Assembly (NCBI RefSeq): GCF_047511655.1
Contig: NC_133402.1
Span: 61,446,951 to 61,510,950 of the forward strand
Source of the DNA: Castor canadensis
Taxonomy: Eukaryota > Chordata > Mammalia > Rodentia > Castoridae
Length of the DNA stretch: 64,000 nt
Reading direction: 5' to 3'
The notes beneath the pieces were generated by a model, which was not told where the DNA came from, made no database searches, and saw only the letters and a list, made by a program, of their open reading frames with translations. The translations under genes and the position numbers were made by a program. Positions 1 to 11,110 of the stretch are shown piece by piece; within the stretch, counting starts at the first letter, position 1, and every line of letters begins with the position of its first letter.

Positions 1-1015
1 TGTAGTCCAACAGAATAGAGAACCTGAAAATAAACCAAAGAATCTACAGCCATTTAATTTTCAACAAAGGTGCCAAAAATATGCATTGGAGAAAAGATAG
101 GCTCTTCAACAAATGGTGGTGGGGAAAGTAGATATCCACCAGTAAAAGATTGAAACTAGGCCCTGTCTGTTGCTTAGAACAAAGGTCAACTCAAAATAGA
201 TCAAAGACCTTAATGTAAGACCTGAAACTACTACAGGAAAACATATGGGAAACACTTCAAGATATAGGAGTAGCCAACAACTTCCTAACAGGATGCCGAT
301 GGCTCAGGAAACAGCAGCAAGAATTAACAAATAGGATTGCATGAAACTAAAAAGCTTCTGCATGGCTAAGGAAACCATGGGCAGAGTGAAGAGACAGACT
401 AAAGAGTGGAGGGTCATTCTGACCATCTGACAGAGGGTCAACATACAGACTACACAGAGAACTAAAAAACAGAGCACAGAAAGAACAAGTGATACAATCA
501 ATAAATGGGAAAATGTACTGAACAGACACTTCTCAAAAGAAGAAACACAAATGGCCAATAATTACATGGAAAAACATTCAACATCTCTAGCCATCAAGGA
601 AATGGAAATTAAAAGTACATTGAGATTCCATCTCACCTCAGTCAGGATGGCTTATCATTAAGAAAATCAGGGTAATAATTTTAATAATAAATGCTGGCAA
701 ATTATTTATTAATCATAAATGCAGTGGGAAAGGGACCCTTATACACTGGGATCATTATATGTTGAGAAAAATAAACCAGACACAGAAATACACATGTCAC
801 ATGCTTTCTCCTATATGTGGAGCCTAGGGCAGAGAAAAGATCACATGAAAATAGAAAGTGCTATTAGGAAAGAAGAAGGAGGAGGGAAGACAAGAGAATA
901 ACAGGGGGTGAATGTAATTAAAGTATGCAATATGTATATATATATATATATATATAAATTTGTTGTAATAATATCCATTATTTTGTATAATCAATATACA
1001 CTAATAAAATGATGA
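1..1015 (+). mobile_element. Truncated L1 (3' part of ORF2 and 3' end), decayed
   Basis: The + strand reads like the last part of L1 ORF2 (ATGTAAGACCTGAAACTACT near 211; AACATCTCTAGCCATCAAGG near 579), then an A-rich 3' region with AATAAA-like signals near 1002-1015. The frame is broken by many stops, so no protein is expected. The left end is outside the window. A (TA)n run lies at about 931-957. Confidence 0.75.
931..957. repeat. (TA)n microsatellite
   Basis: Alternating TA run of roughly 26 bp inside the 3' end of the L1 fragment. Confidence 0.9.
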
Positions 1016-1397
1016 TAAGAATAAATGATCCAGAAATTTAAGAAAACAGCATGCTTATAATACATGAAAAATATAGAATGCTTAAGAGTATATTACTTTA
1101 AAAGTCTGTGTAAGCCCTGTATGACAAGAATTATAAAACTTTGCTAAGAGAAAGAAGACCTGAACAAATATAAAAGTACGGTATATATGGGTCAGAAGTC
1201 TCACTTTTGTTAGGATGTCTGACCTCCCCAAAGTATCTATAGGTTTCAGTTCATCTCATTAAACTTTCAGCAAGTTTTTTGTAGAAATTCATGAATTCAT
1301 TATATGAGAATGTAAAAGTCCCAGAACAACTAAATCTGTTCTGAAAAAAAAAAGTTTGAGAACTACTTGATGCTATCTGGTATCAAGACTTATTATA

Positions 1398-1534
1398 GCT
1401 GTCTGTTCATGTGGTGCACACCTGTAATCCCAGCTACTCAGGAGGCTCAGGCAGGTGGATAGTGAATTTGTTCCAGCCTGGGCAACATGGTAGGACCCTT
1501 TCTCAAAGAAAAAATGCCATAAAAAACTAAAAAA
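1398..1534 (+). mobile_element. B1-type SINE monomer with target-site duplication
   Basis: Contains the B1/7SL core CACACCTGTAATCCCAGCTA and GTTCCAGCCTGGGCAACATG with an A-rich tail. It is flanked by a perfect 10-bp repeat ACTTATTATA at 1388-1397 and 1535-1544, the target-site duplication in the older L1. Confidence 0.85.
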
Positions 1535-2175
1535 ACTTATTATAAAGACTCTTTCATTGAAATAGTATAGTATCGCCATGAAGTTTTATATATATGTATG
1601 TGTGTATATATATACAAATACACATATATAAAACAGAATAGAGTTTAGAAGTAGACACACAAATATAAACAAATTAAAAATTTCTACAAATGTTTACATG
1701 CAAATCAATTGGTAAAGATAATGCTTACACAAGATGCTAGGAAAATCAGCAACCAAACACAAAGCCTTGAGTCTCCACCCTAACCTCACAGCCTGACACA
1801 AATTAAATTAAAGTGGTCATAAACCTTAGTATGAGAGCTAAAAGAATAAAACTTTTAGAAAAAGAAGAAAACTTTAGTGTCTTCAGGTTTGAGAAACATT
1901 TTTTTACAGAGAACATGAAAGTCAAGAACGGTAAATGAAAAAAAAATCAATAAACTGAACAACATCAAAACTTGAAATATGTTCTTCAAAACACATAGTT
2001 ATGAAAATTAAAATGATAAACCATGAGCTGGAAGAAAATATTTATAAAAAATATATATCTGATTTAAGAAACTTGTGTCTAGAATATATAGCAAAAACAA
2101 CTCAATAATATGACAAATGACCCAATTAAATCACCAAAAGATTTGAACAGGTATTTCATCAGAAAAGATAAATAG

Positions 2176-2375
2176 AAACCAGGCACCAGTGGCTTAAGCC
2201 TGTAATCCTAGCTACTCAGGACACTGAGATCAGGAGGATCACAGTTTGAAGCCAGGCCTGGCAAATAGTTCACAAAACTCTCTCTCGAGAAAACCCACCA
2301 CAAAAAAGGGCTGGCAGAGTTGCTCAAGGTGTAGACCCTGAGTTCAAACCCCAGTACCACAAAAAAAAGAGAGAA
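2176..2375 (+). mobile_element. B1-ID two-part SINE with 15-bp target-site duplication
   Basis: The left half is B1-like (GCCTGTAATCCTAGCTACTC) and the right half ID/tRNA-like (GAGTTCAAACCCCAGTACCA) with an A-rich tail. A perfect duplication AGAAAAGATAAATAG flanks it at 2161-2175 and 2376-2390, so the element boundaries are firm. Confidence 0.92.
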
Positions 2376-2416
2376 AGAAAAGATAAATAGACAGCAATGC
2401 GCATGAAAAGCTATCC

Positions 2417-2735
2417 CTGCTGGGCACAGAGGCTTAACCTGTACTCCTAGCTACTCCACAGGTACAGACTGGGAGGGTCACTGGTCAAGTGTAGCCTGGG
2501 CAAAAAGTCCCTGGGACACCTCTAATCCAATGACTGGGTGTGATGACATGTACCTGTCATCCAAGCTATTCCAGGAAGCACAAATAACAGAATTGTGGTC
2601 CAGGACAGCCCAGCCACAAAGCAAGACCCTGTCTTAAAAATAGCCAGTGCAAAAAGGACTGGAGGCATGGTTCACATGGTAGAGCCCTGAGTTCAACCCC
2701 AGCACTACACACCCCCCAAAAAAATAAAGAAAAAA
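2417..2735 (+). mobile_element. Three-part B1-B1-ID SINE
   Basis: Two diverged B1-like units (GCTGGGCACAGAGGCTTAAC near 2420; ACTGGGTGTGATGACATGTA near 2532) are followed by an ID-like unit (GACTGGAGGCATGGTTCACA; GTTCAACCCCAGCACTACA). It is inserted in the older L1, whose sequence resumes at about 2740. Confidence 0.75.
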
Positions 2736-3099
2736 AATACTCTTCATCATGAAACACAGGAATTTCAAAAAACAAATTATGAGACACAATTCCATCCTTA
2801 TAATGTGATAATGTTCAGTAATAAAATGAACGAATTATTGATACAGGCAGAAGCATGGCTGAATCTCAAAATAATTATGCTAAGTGGAAGAAAGCCAACT
2901 TTTAGAAAAACACACATCTACTATTGACATAAAATTCTAGAAAATGCAAATACTCTATAGTGATAGAAAGCCGACCACTGGTTTGGGCCACTGTGTTGAT
3001 GGAGAAGACCAAAGTGGCAAATTGGAGGAATATTTAAAGAAGGAATTATTAATGGGACTTGAGGGTGAGAGAGAGGAGTGTCTTTTGAATGTCTACAAT

Positions 3100-3274
3100 T
3101 CTATTAGTCACATCTCATCACTGTGACAAAACGCCTAAGAAAACAACTTAAGGAAGGAAGGGGTTATTTTGCTGCCTCCATTGTTTTGGGGCTGGGGTGA
3201 GGCAGAGCATCATGGAAGAAGGCTATGGACATGCAAAGTTGTTCACCTCATGGCAGCCAGGAAGGAGTGAGCGA

Positions 3275-3319
<45 letters not shown>

Positions 3320-3427
3320 TCCAAGGCAGTGACTTGCGATCCAGTCACCTCCCAATAGTTCCACCAATGGGACTAAGCTTTCAACTCATGACCCTTTTGG
3401 GGGACACTTAGTATCCAAATCATAACA
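3100..3427 (-). repeat. LTR copy 1 (3' LTR of the minus-strand element)
   Basis: Aligns by eye to 4882-5324 at both ends (AAGAAAACAACTTAA; GATCCAGTCACC; CTTTTGG; ATCCAAAT.ATAAC). It lacks about 110 bp present in the other copy and carries a (GA)n run at about 3270-3316 instead. Confidence 0.65.
3270..3316. repeat. (GA)n microsatellite
   Basis: GAGAGA run inside LTR copy 1. Confidence 0.9.
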
Positions 3428-4881
3428 TCCCACCCCAGGCCCCCAGTGGCTCATGTCCACTTCATAATGCAAATTGAATTTAGACTCTAGTCTCAATAGT
3501 TCTAGCATTTCTCAAAAGTTCAGTCCAAACCTTCCTCTGAGACTCAACTCAAGGCAAACTCTTCACTGCGGGCCCCTGTAAAAATTGTAAAAAGACAAGT
3601 TACTTCTCCCTGGATACAATGGTACGGAGTAAATATTTCCATTCCAAAAGGGAGGAATGGAGGCATAGAAAGGAGAGATAGGACTAATGCAAGACTGAAC
3701 CAAGCAGGGAAAACTTGAAATCCTACAGTAACATGTCAACATCCAGAGTATATGGTGGCATGACCTGAGCTCCTGGAAAGCCTGCCCCTGTGGCCTCTAC
3801 AGCTGTAGTCCTCATGGCCTCTCTCTTGGACTGCTTCTGCTTGATGCCTATGGCTTTCCTGAGCAGTCATTCTACTTTCCTGGCATCTTAAATTCCCTGG
3901 GGTCTCCATTGCATCTTTGGTTTCTCTCTCAGCTTCATGCATCACCACCTCTGAAGCTGTCTGTAGAGATTTTAACCCTGCTACACATTGCCTGGCTTCC
4001 CAGACCTTCCTTTGAAATCTTGGTGGAAGACTCCCTGACTTCATGATTCTGGAATTCTGCATGCCTATAAAACCAGCATGGTGTGGATGATGCCAAGTGG
4101 GAGCAGTAGCCACAGCCCTTCAGACTACAGCTGCGGTGGCCTCTGAGTGCCTGGATGGCTGAGGATGGTGAAACAATCACTGGAGAAACAATTTTCTAGG
4201 TATTTCTAGCACAGAGTGCTCCAGCACTCTCTTCTCAAAGGAAAGCTTACAAAGGAGTATACACGTTTACTCCCTTGAGCCAGTCATGGGTGGGGTCTGG
4301 ATAATTCCTGCGATGCCCTCAAGGCATCTTTCCTATTGTTCTCGTGCAAAGAAATTGGATTTTTTCTAATCTCTTCAGCAACCATAACCTCCCTGGCCTT
4401 GATTTTGAACACACTTCTTTTGTGGGAAAACTGTAAATTTTCAAATCTTTCCACTCTGTTTTTTGATTCTTATTCTTTCTGTAAATCTGTCTAAAAACAG
4501 ACAGCAAAATCCATGCCATAGCCTGAAGGTTGTGCTGTCCATCAGATAAACTAGACCATCACCTTTAAATTCAGCTTCACACAAAGTCTCAGGACACAGA
4601 CACAATGTAGACAAGTATTATGCCAGAAAGTAACATGAATGACCCTGGTCTAATCCCTAATACATCCATTGTTTCAGTATAAAACTTCATGAGTTTAGTC
4701 TCTATTGTCTGCATTCCTGTTTTTGTTCTGTCCTCCCACTAAACTCCCATCAAGTTCTGCTTGCAGCATTCTAAGATTTTTCTAGCCTGTGTCTCCAAAT
4801 TTTTCCTGAAAACCAGTTCCAAAGACTTTTGAATCATATGATCAGGTATTGTCACGGTCACTTCTTAATACCAAGATTCAG

Positions 4882-5324
4882 TGTTAACCACTCTTTTGCT
4901 GCCGTGAGAAAATACCTTAGAAAACAACTTAAAGTAGGAAGTATTTATCTGGGCTTACAGTTTCGAATGTTTCAATCTGTCATCTGCTAGCTCCAATATT
5001 TTGGGCTGGGGTGAAGCAGGCATCATGACAGAAGGACATAGCAGAGAAAAGCTGCTCCCTTTTGACAGCCAAGAAGCAGAGTGAAAGCAGAGGTCCAGGG
5101 ACAAGATAGAGCCTTCTAAGTCACACCCTCCAATGACCCATGTCCTCTAACTAGGCCCCTCTCCTAATCACCCATTCGGTTATAAACTCATTGGTGAGTT
5201 AATCTAATGGAAGGATGAAGTTAGCACTCTCACGATCCAGTCACCCCTCAGTAGGGCCACCAACTGGGACTAAGCCTTCAACAAATGAACCTTTTGGAGG
5301 CCATGTCACATCCAAATGATAACG
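4882..5324 (-). repeat. LTR copy 2 (5' LTR of the minus-strand element)
   Basis: Begins TGTTAACC at 4882 and ends near ATAACG at 5324. On the minus strand the right edge reads CGTTATCATTTGGATGTGAC, a MaLR-like LTR start with a TG-to-CG change. Confidence 0.65.
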
Positions 5325-8170
5325 CCCATGTTTATAGCTTGCAGACTAAGAAAGCTGACAGAGATGCTACTCCCTAAGGGAACACCAGTTCAGCTTGAGA
5401 CCTGACAGAGTTTTTGCTGCACACTCTGCAAACCACGGACAGGTAGGAGAGGTTCAGGTGGAATCATTGGATAAGCAATTGGGTGTTCTGGTGTGTTGCT
5501 CAACAAGGAAGCCTGGGATGAAGACAAAGGATGTCAGAATCCAACTCAGCCAGTGTTCATGAATCTAAGTGACCTGGACACTTTGAGGGAAATGGCCACC
5601 CCAAGTGACTTTGGAATGCAATTTTTGAGAAATTCAAACTAAGATAAAATTGTTTAGCTCCTCTTTGGAGATGCTGGCATGTTTTATTTTCCTTGCATTC
5701 AGAAAACACTGTAGTTCAATTTAAAAGGCCCTGAAATATCTAGAAGGCCAGGAAATTCTAGCCCAGCCTCTCCCATTAGCTTGCTTTGTGAATGATTTGG
5801 GGCAACTTGGTTACTTTCTGACCCTGATTTTCTCTGAGAATAGACTTCTACCTAAATTGACACTGACTTTCAGCATTGCAAGGCTCTTTTCTAGCTTCCA
5901 TCTTTTCTGCATCAGGTCCTAACTGGAAGTCTGGGGTGGTGTTGCCTGGGTCCCACCTTTCTCATGGACTTAACTCCAGTTGCTCTCACCCAAGTCACCA
6001 TGAACTCCAAAAAGCTCTGCTGGATTCCGAGGCCTCTCTCTCCTCCTTCCTGATTGCCTTCTCATTGCAAAGTGAGAGGGCTGAACCCTTGGTCCATCCA
6101 CTCATTCAACCTCTCTTTATAAAGTGCCTACTGTATACCAGGCACAGTTTTAAATGAAACACCCACAGCCCCTGTTATCCTTTTATGGTTTCTAAGTATG
6201 ATTTGTGTGCGTTCACCCAGTGCTTGCTTCTTTCTTTTCTTTTCCTTAGAAACATCTGTTAGTGGGGCTAAGCATTCAGAAGACAAAAACGCATATTTAG
6301 ATCCATGATTCATCAAATTATTGTAGTTTCTGTGTTTTTTTGGCTCAAGGTCAAGCTCAGAGCCATCTTTTATTTTTACTTAATGTTGTTATTTTGTGTT
6401 CTGTTTTTCCAGATTTGCCTTTCTAATTAAATTTCACCCAGATAGATGGGAAAATGAGTTTTTCCCTTCATAGTTGCCCTGGGGAGGTAGGGGGTTTGTG
6501 TAATCAGCCTGCTTGGAGAGTAGGGGGTAGGGGGAGAGGATTGCAGCTGCTAATAAGTAAAATGAATCATGCATACATAAATAATAGAGGAGACCACCCC
6601 AGAGCTGGGAGGTCTGGATTGCAGCTTTTTTTTTTAATGTGCCTATGTTATGAAGAGTGTATCATTTCTGCAAGAACCTAAAAAAATGATCTTTAGCCTT
6701 TTGCAGGAATTTATCTCCCTGATGCTCTGAGGTTGCCAAAAGTTGGGTAGAAATGTGGACTGGACCATCTTCCCTCTTTGTGTCTTAGCTTGATGTTCTC
6801 GACTGTATGAATTGACACACATCTATCACGGATCATTTTTATTTTTTAATCTTCATTCTTTGTGTCCTTTTTTCAAGTGTCTACAATGAATGGGTACTCC
6901 TTTTACAATCAGAGAAACAAAAACCTTCTTGATAAATGGGATTTTTAAATAAGATTTACAACCTGGGCATTTTAGTGGGCACCACAGAAATATCTTCAGC
7001 AAGTGTCTAAATTCTGTTAGAAGGCACCATTGCAGCCAGTACAGGCCTCTGGAACTTAGAAACTGGTGCAAATAAGCCATCCCCTCTCCCTTTCCAGAAC
7101 ACTTCCCAGTATTGTCATCTGTTACCTCAGTCTGTGCGCTACAGTCGTCCTCCCCTATGGCAAAAGATGCTTAAAGTGTGGTGGCAGAGAACACTGTTCC
7201 TCTAAGTCCACAGTGAGGACAGAGGAGGCTGTGCAAATATTTGGTCAGTTTTTGCTCAGTGGTAGAAACTGACTTGGAGATGAGCACCTGCTCCTGGCTG
7301 CCCACAGTCCAGCTGGGAGGGCTGCTATAAAATGACAGCAAGTGCAGCTTAGCAGAATATTCATGAGTCGGGTGAGGTTGGGACAATATTCACAAGACGG
7401 ATGGGTTCAGCTCTCAATGAATGTGAGGGTCTCCCTGGGGCCACGACGTGTGGAAAAGGACAAAGGAGTAGGCAGAAAGGAAGGGTGTGTACTTCATTTC
7501 TGCTCTGTTTTGCTCGGTGCTCAGCAGATGAGTAACTATAGTTATTATTATAATTACTATTATATTGTTATAGAATAGTGTTATAATAGGTATCATATCT
7601 TGCAAGAACGGTGTGTCCAGTGCTGTGCAAGTCAGGAATCGTGGATGCAAGGGACAGAAAAATCCAATTTTTACTTTGCTTGGGAGAACATGAGAAATTT
7701 ATCAGAACATGTACTTGAAAAAACAGTGTTATATGGGTTCCAGGGCGACAGAAAGCTGCCTCTCCCTCTGCCTGCCTCTGCCAGCTATATTCTCCGGCAC
7801 AGCCTCCCCAGGTGCTGGCCAGATGCCCCCTGCTGCTTCAGAATGACATCTCACTTCAACAACCAGAGGAAGATTTAGTGCAGGCAATGGTCTCGAGATA
7901 CTTCCCCATATGTATTTCCCTGGAGGGACCTTCCTTTTTCCTTCTCTGTAGGAATTACAGAGAATTCCTACATTCCTCATTTAGCGCTCGGTGGGTATCA
8001 CTCAGAATTCAGGGCGGTAGAGGGGATATCTCCTCTACCATGGAAGGAGTTCTCAGGCAGTACAGGATGAGGGGAGAGAGACTCATCCTGATCTAGAGGT
8101 GAGTGATGAGTCTAGAGAGAGTGTGAGGCAGATCTGGTCCCTAAGGGGCCTGAGGCCATGATGGTGTCAA
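5325..8170. other. Intergenic upstream flank, mostly unique
   Basis: No gene is recognised. An L2-like antisense piece lies at about 6085-6160 and a small AT-rich (TTA/TAT)n patch at about 7540-7580. The open frames here are short, overlap on both strands and match no family I know. Confidence 0.5.
6085..6160 (-). mobile_element. L2 3' end fragment (antisense)
   Basis: AGTGCCTACTGTATACCAGG and CATTCAACCTCT follow the pattern of an antisense L2 3' end (AGTGCCTACTATGTGCCAGG). Confidence 0.6.
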
Positions 8171-8171
8171 G

Positions 8172-8403
8172 TGGTTTTTTTTGTTTTGTTTTTTGGTTTT
8201 TTTGGTGGTACTGGGGCTTGAACTCAGGGCTCATGGTTGCTCGGCATACACTGTACCACTTGAGCCACTCCACCAGTCATTTTCTGGTGTTGGTATTTTC
8301 GAGATAGGGTCTCACAAACTTGCCTGGGCTGGCTTCAAATGGCGATCCACCTGATATCTGCCTCCTGAGTAGCTAGGATTATAGGCCTGAGCAATGGGTG
8401 CCC
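8172..8403 (-). mobile_element. B1-ID two-part SINE, minus strand
   Basis: The reverse complement shows the ID half (GGTACTGGGGCTTGAACTCA at 8205 onward on the + strand), then the B1 half (CTGAGTAGCTAGGATTATAG), with a T-rich tail at 8172-8205. Confidence 0.85.
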
Positions 8404-9759
8404 AACAGGGTAGAGGATGGTGCAAAGATGGAATTCCCACATAGATTGAGAAGGAAGGTGGAAGCAGAGAGACTTACAGTCTGTGCCCTCACAGGTGACT
8501 GCCACAAAGTGATGTGATGTCATGGCAGATTTTGCAGACAAGTGGTTAGAGATGGTGCCCTGAGTCACCTTCATGCAACCTTTCTTACTGTGACAGTATG
8601 AGATCCAGGGTGCCCACAGTTCACTGAGGAGGGTGACAAAGTAGCCAAAGAGAGAGAACCAACCTATGAGTCACGGTGGCCAGAAAACAGCATGGACGGG
8701 GCCAAAGCCCACCAAATAGAGCCAGGCCTGAGGCTCAATGGAGGGGCTTGCAGAGAGAGGCTGGTTTTCTGCTGGAACTAGAGCCACGAGGCTGTGAATC
8801 TGGATCTGCTGCATCCTCCCGTGTACCTGCAAGAATAGCATAGGTGGGGAAAAGCAAAACTGAGACCAAGTGTTCCTAAGACCATGGGACCAAGTTCAGA
8901 CCCCAAGCAGCCATGCCCCCAGGCTTTTCATTTTTATAAGCCAATCAATTTTTGCTTGTTTGTTTGGGAGTTATCTGCCATTTACAGCAGAAAGCACTCC
9001 ACTAACCTGAGTAGGGAAGAGGGAGACAGTGAACTGAGGGGTAGAGCCTGGACTTAGTCTCTCTGCAAGCAGGAAACTGCAGAGGAAAGGAGGAAGTTTT
9101 GGGTGGAAGGCTGGAGTGTCCGGGCCCCTGGCAGCCAGGTGGGAGTTTGAGGGTGACACTTAGAGGACCATGAGAAGAGTTTGTGCTCATGGATTGGAAG
9201 GGAAGCTGTGTCCTACTCAGGGCCTTAAGAAGGTGAAGATGAATGTTGCATCTGGGGAACAGGAGGGGGTGCAGTTAGCTGATATCCCGAAGCAGATACT
9301 GACTGACTATCAAAGCTTCAGATGACAACGGTACTCCCTCATCCCAAAGTGGCTGGGAGAATGACTAGATCACGGGGATAAACGGAGTAGGGGCTGAGGA
9401 AGAGAAAGAATTTAGTGTGAGATGTGTTGATTTGAGATGGAAAGTTCTAAGCAGAAAATTGGAAGGAGATGGAAGTAAAGATTTTTCCTTTTCTTTTTTA
9501 AGCATGGATTTGGGCGCCATCGATAAAGGAGTCAAAGAACAGGTCAAGCTCCTTGTGCAAGCAAATAGTAGCAAACAAAATAGTACTATTTTGCCCAGGG
9601 CCAGTTGTGCCAGACTGCAGACCTCCAACTGACAGCAACGGTCTCTCTGCCCGTCGCTGGTGATCAGTCACTGCCCACAGAGAAGTAAGAGTCCTCACTA
9701 GGGCGAGCAAAACATTCCCAAGAAATGACCCACAAAGGCTGCATCAAATCAAATAAAAC
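8404..9759. other. Upstream flank of the CpG island
   Basis: Unique-looking sequence with no recognised repeat or gene. The short frames present are not supported. It may hold distal promoter elements of PXYLP1, but I see nothing specific. Confidence 0.45.
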
Positions 9760-10299
9760 CGCGCGACCCCACGGATACATATAGGGCAGGAGACAAGCAA
9801 GTGCTCCGTGGGGCCAGGAGGGATGGGGCGGGGGCTGCGCGGGCCGCGACCTCTGCAAGGCGTCAGTAGGCCGTTGGGGTCCGCGCTGCAGCGAGGTCTG
9901 GAGTTGACACAGGCCGGATGTGGTCCGCGCGGGGGAGGAGCGTGGGACAGGCGCGGGGTGGGGGCGCGGGGGCAAGGATCATGCCAGTTTGGTCCGCGAG
10001 GCACTCGGGATCCCAAACATGCACGCCCGCCTTGGCAATGCGATCGCCAGTGCTGGGCCAGGCACCTAGAGGCCAATCACCCACACTAGGGCCAGGGGCG
10101 GGACTAGAACAATGTCCCCGAGCCCTGGCGCGCGTCCGAGCCCTCCCTGATGCTAAGTCGGGCATTGTGAGCCGCGCAGGCCCCTGCGCGCTCGGAATGC
10201 GCGTGCTTTTGCACGGCGCGAGCAATAAGGACCCGCCCGTCTCTGGGGGCCTCCCCAAGGCAGAGTCCCCTCCCAAATCCCTAGGGGCCGATGGCCTCG

Positions 10300-10512
10300 G
10301 CTGACCCGCACAGCCACGCACTGCTGCCTGCCGGGGCGGAGCTCGAGGACGCCCGCCTAGAGCGCGGCGGGGCCGGCAGGGGGCGCCGCGCACCCCGCGC
10401 TGCCCGCGGTCGGTGCGCGCGGCCCTCGCGTCCCCTCCCGCCGGGAGGAGCTGGCAGCGGGTGGCCAGCCGGGTGCAGCGGCGGAGCCCGGGCCGGGCCG
10501 GGCCCACGGGCG
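10300..10512 (+). other. PXYLP1: Candidate non-coding first exon 1a of PXYLP1
   Basis: The exon end is placed at a consensus donor (GCG|GTAAGT, donor GT at 10513-10514) in the most CpG-dense part of the island. The start shown is arbitrary because the transcription start site is not visible. Splicing from here to the acceptor at 36601-36602 would give an entirely non-coding first exon. This is an inference from promoter position and donor quality. Confidence 0.45.
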
Positions 10513-10689
10513 GTAAGTGCGGCGCGCGCACCAGGGCCAGGGTGGCTGCGGTAGCGCTGAGCGGCGGGGAGGCTCCCGGCGGGCTGGAGGGCGTCCAGGG
10601 TCCCGGGATGGGAGACTAAAGAGGTGCCCACGACACGCGGGTGGCGAGGCCGGGGCCCGCTTCCGAGGATCGAGGCTGCACCCCTCAAG

Positions 10690-10986
10690 TAATCGCTTCC
10701 TCTGTCCCTCCGCGTCCCCCAAACCCCTCCTCCGCGCTGTCCCTGTCCCCTCCCTCCGACCCGCCAACCCCTCTGCCGTCCTGGGCGCCGTCACCCCTGC
10801 CTGCAAACCCTCCGTTCCCGGCCCAAGCCCTGGCTCCCCCGGTGCCCCCGTTTCTGCTACCCCAGCGCGACGCCGCCTCCCCGCCAGCTCGTGCTCGGCC
10901 CCCGCACTCCCGCCGCCCCAGCCCAGCTGGAAACCCAGCTCCCGGGCTCCCCCGTCCCCGCCAGTCCGGAACCCGCTGAGCTCCAG
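10690..10986 (+). other. PXYLP1: Candidate alternative non-coding first exon 1b of PXYLP1
   Basis: A second strong donor (CTCCAG|GTAAGA, GT at 10987-10988) lies 474 bp downstream of the first donor, still inside the CpG island. It follows a C-rich stretch that could be transcribed 5'UTR. It may be an alternative first exon, an extended exon 1, or unused. The left boundary is not defined by the sequence. Confidence 0.35.
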
Positions 10987-11110
10987 GTAAGAAGCGGTCG
11001 CAACTTCTCCGCGGCCTTCCAGGGACGGTGGCGTTGGCTCTGCTGGCAGCCACCTGCCGCCGGGCCACTCCGGAGTCCCGGGCCACCGCGCGCCCAGGTT
11101 ACCCTTGCTG

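Larger units (their letters stand above)
1020..3090 (+). mobile_element. Second, older L1 fragment (ORF2 to 3' end), interrupted by SINEs
   Basis: Degenerate + strand L1 ORF2 similarity runs from about 1120 (TTATAAAACTTTGCTAAGAG), through 1800-2160 (AAAACTTTTAGAAAAAGAAG; CCCAATTAAATCACCAAAAG), to 2850-2990 (ATGGCTGAATCTCAAAATAA). It overlaps the coding part also present at 1-600, so it is a separate element. It is split by three SINEs at 1398-1534, 2176-2375 and about 2417-2735. No intact frame remains. Confidence 0.7.
3100..5324 (-). mobile_element. MaLR-type LTR retroelement (LTR-internal-LTR), minus strand
   Basis: Two direct copies of an LTR-like sequence (about 3100-3427 and 4882-5324) flank about 1.45 kb of internal sequence. 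The size and the internal sequence (AGTTACTTCTCCCTGGATAC near 3600) recall the non-autonomous ERVL-MaLR group, read in antisense. MaLRs carry no envelope and lack a reverse transcriptase of their own. The open frames at 3736-4113 and 3935-4180 on the minus strand are remnants of internal sequence with no recognisable domain. No clear 5-bp target duplication was found, so the element is old. Confidence 0.65.
9760..11110 (+). promoter_or_regulatory. PXYLP1: CpG island promoter of PXYLP1
   Basis: This is the only stretch in the window that is strongly GC-rich and dense in CpG, peaking at about 10290-10520. It has no obvious TATA box. It contains GC boxes (GGGGCGG type) at 9825-9834, 10095-10102 and 10333-10339 and a CCAAT motif at 10073-10077. 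It is the nearest CpG island upstream of the PXYLP1 start-codon exon and holds two good + strand splice donors, so it is the likely housekeeping-type promoter. The transcription start cannot be fixed from sequence. The long open frames here on both strands (for example 9863-10531 on the minus strand) follow from the scarcity of AT-rich stop codons and are not called as genes. Confidence 0.8.

Noticed and set aside
3736..4113. 125-codon minus-strand frame in the LTR element
   Set aside because: Part of non-coding MaLR-like internal sequence; no retroviral domain recognised.
9863..10531. 222-codon minus-strand open frame in the CpG island
   Set aside because: GC-rich sequence rarely contains stop codons; several frames on both strands are open here, and no domain is recognisable.
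10517..10990. 157-codon plus-strand open frame in the CpG island
   Set aside because: Pro/Ala/Arg-rich chance translation that runs through a strong splice donor at 10987; PXYLP1 begins in a downstream exon.
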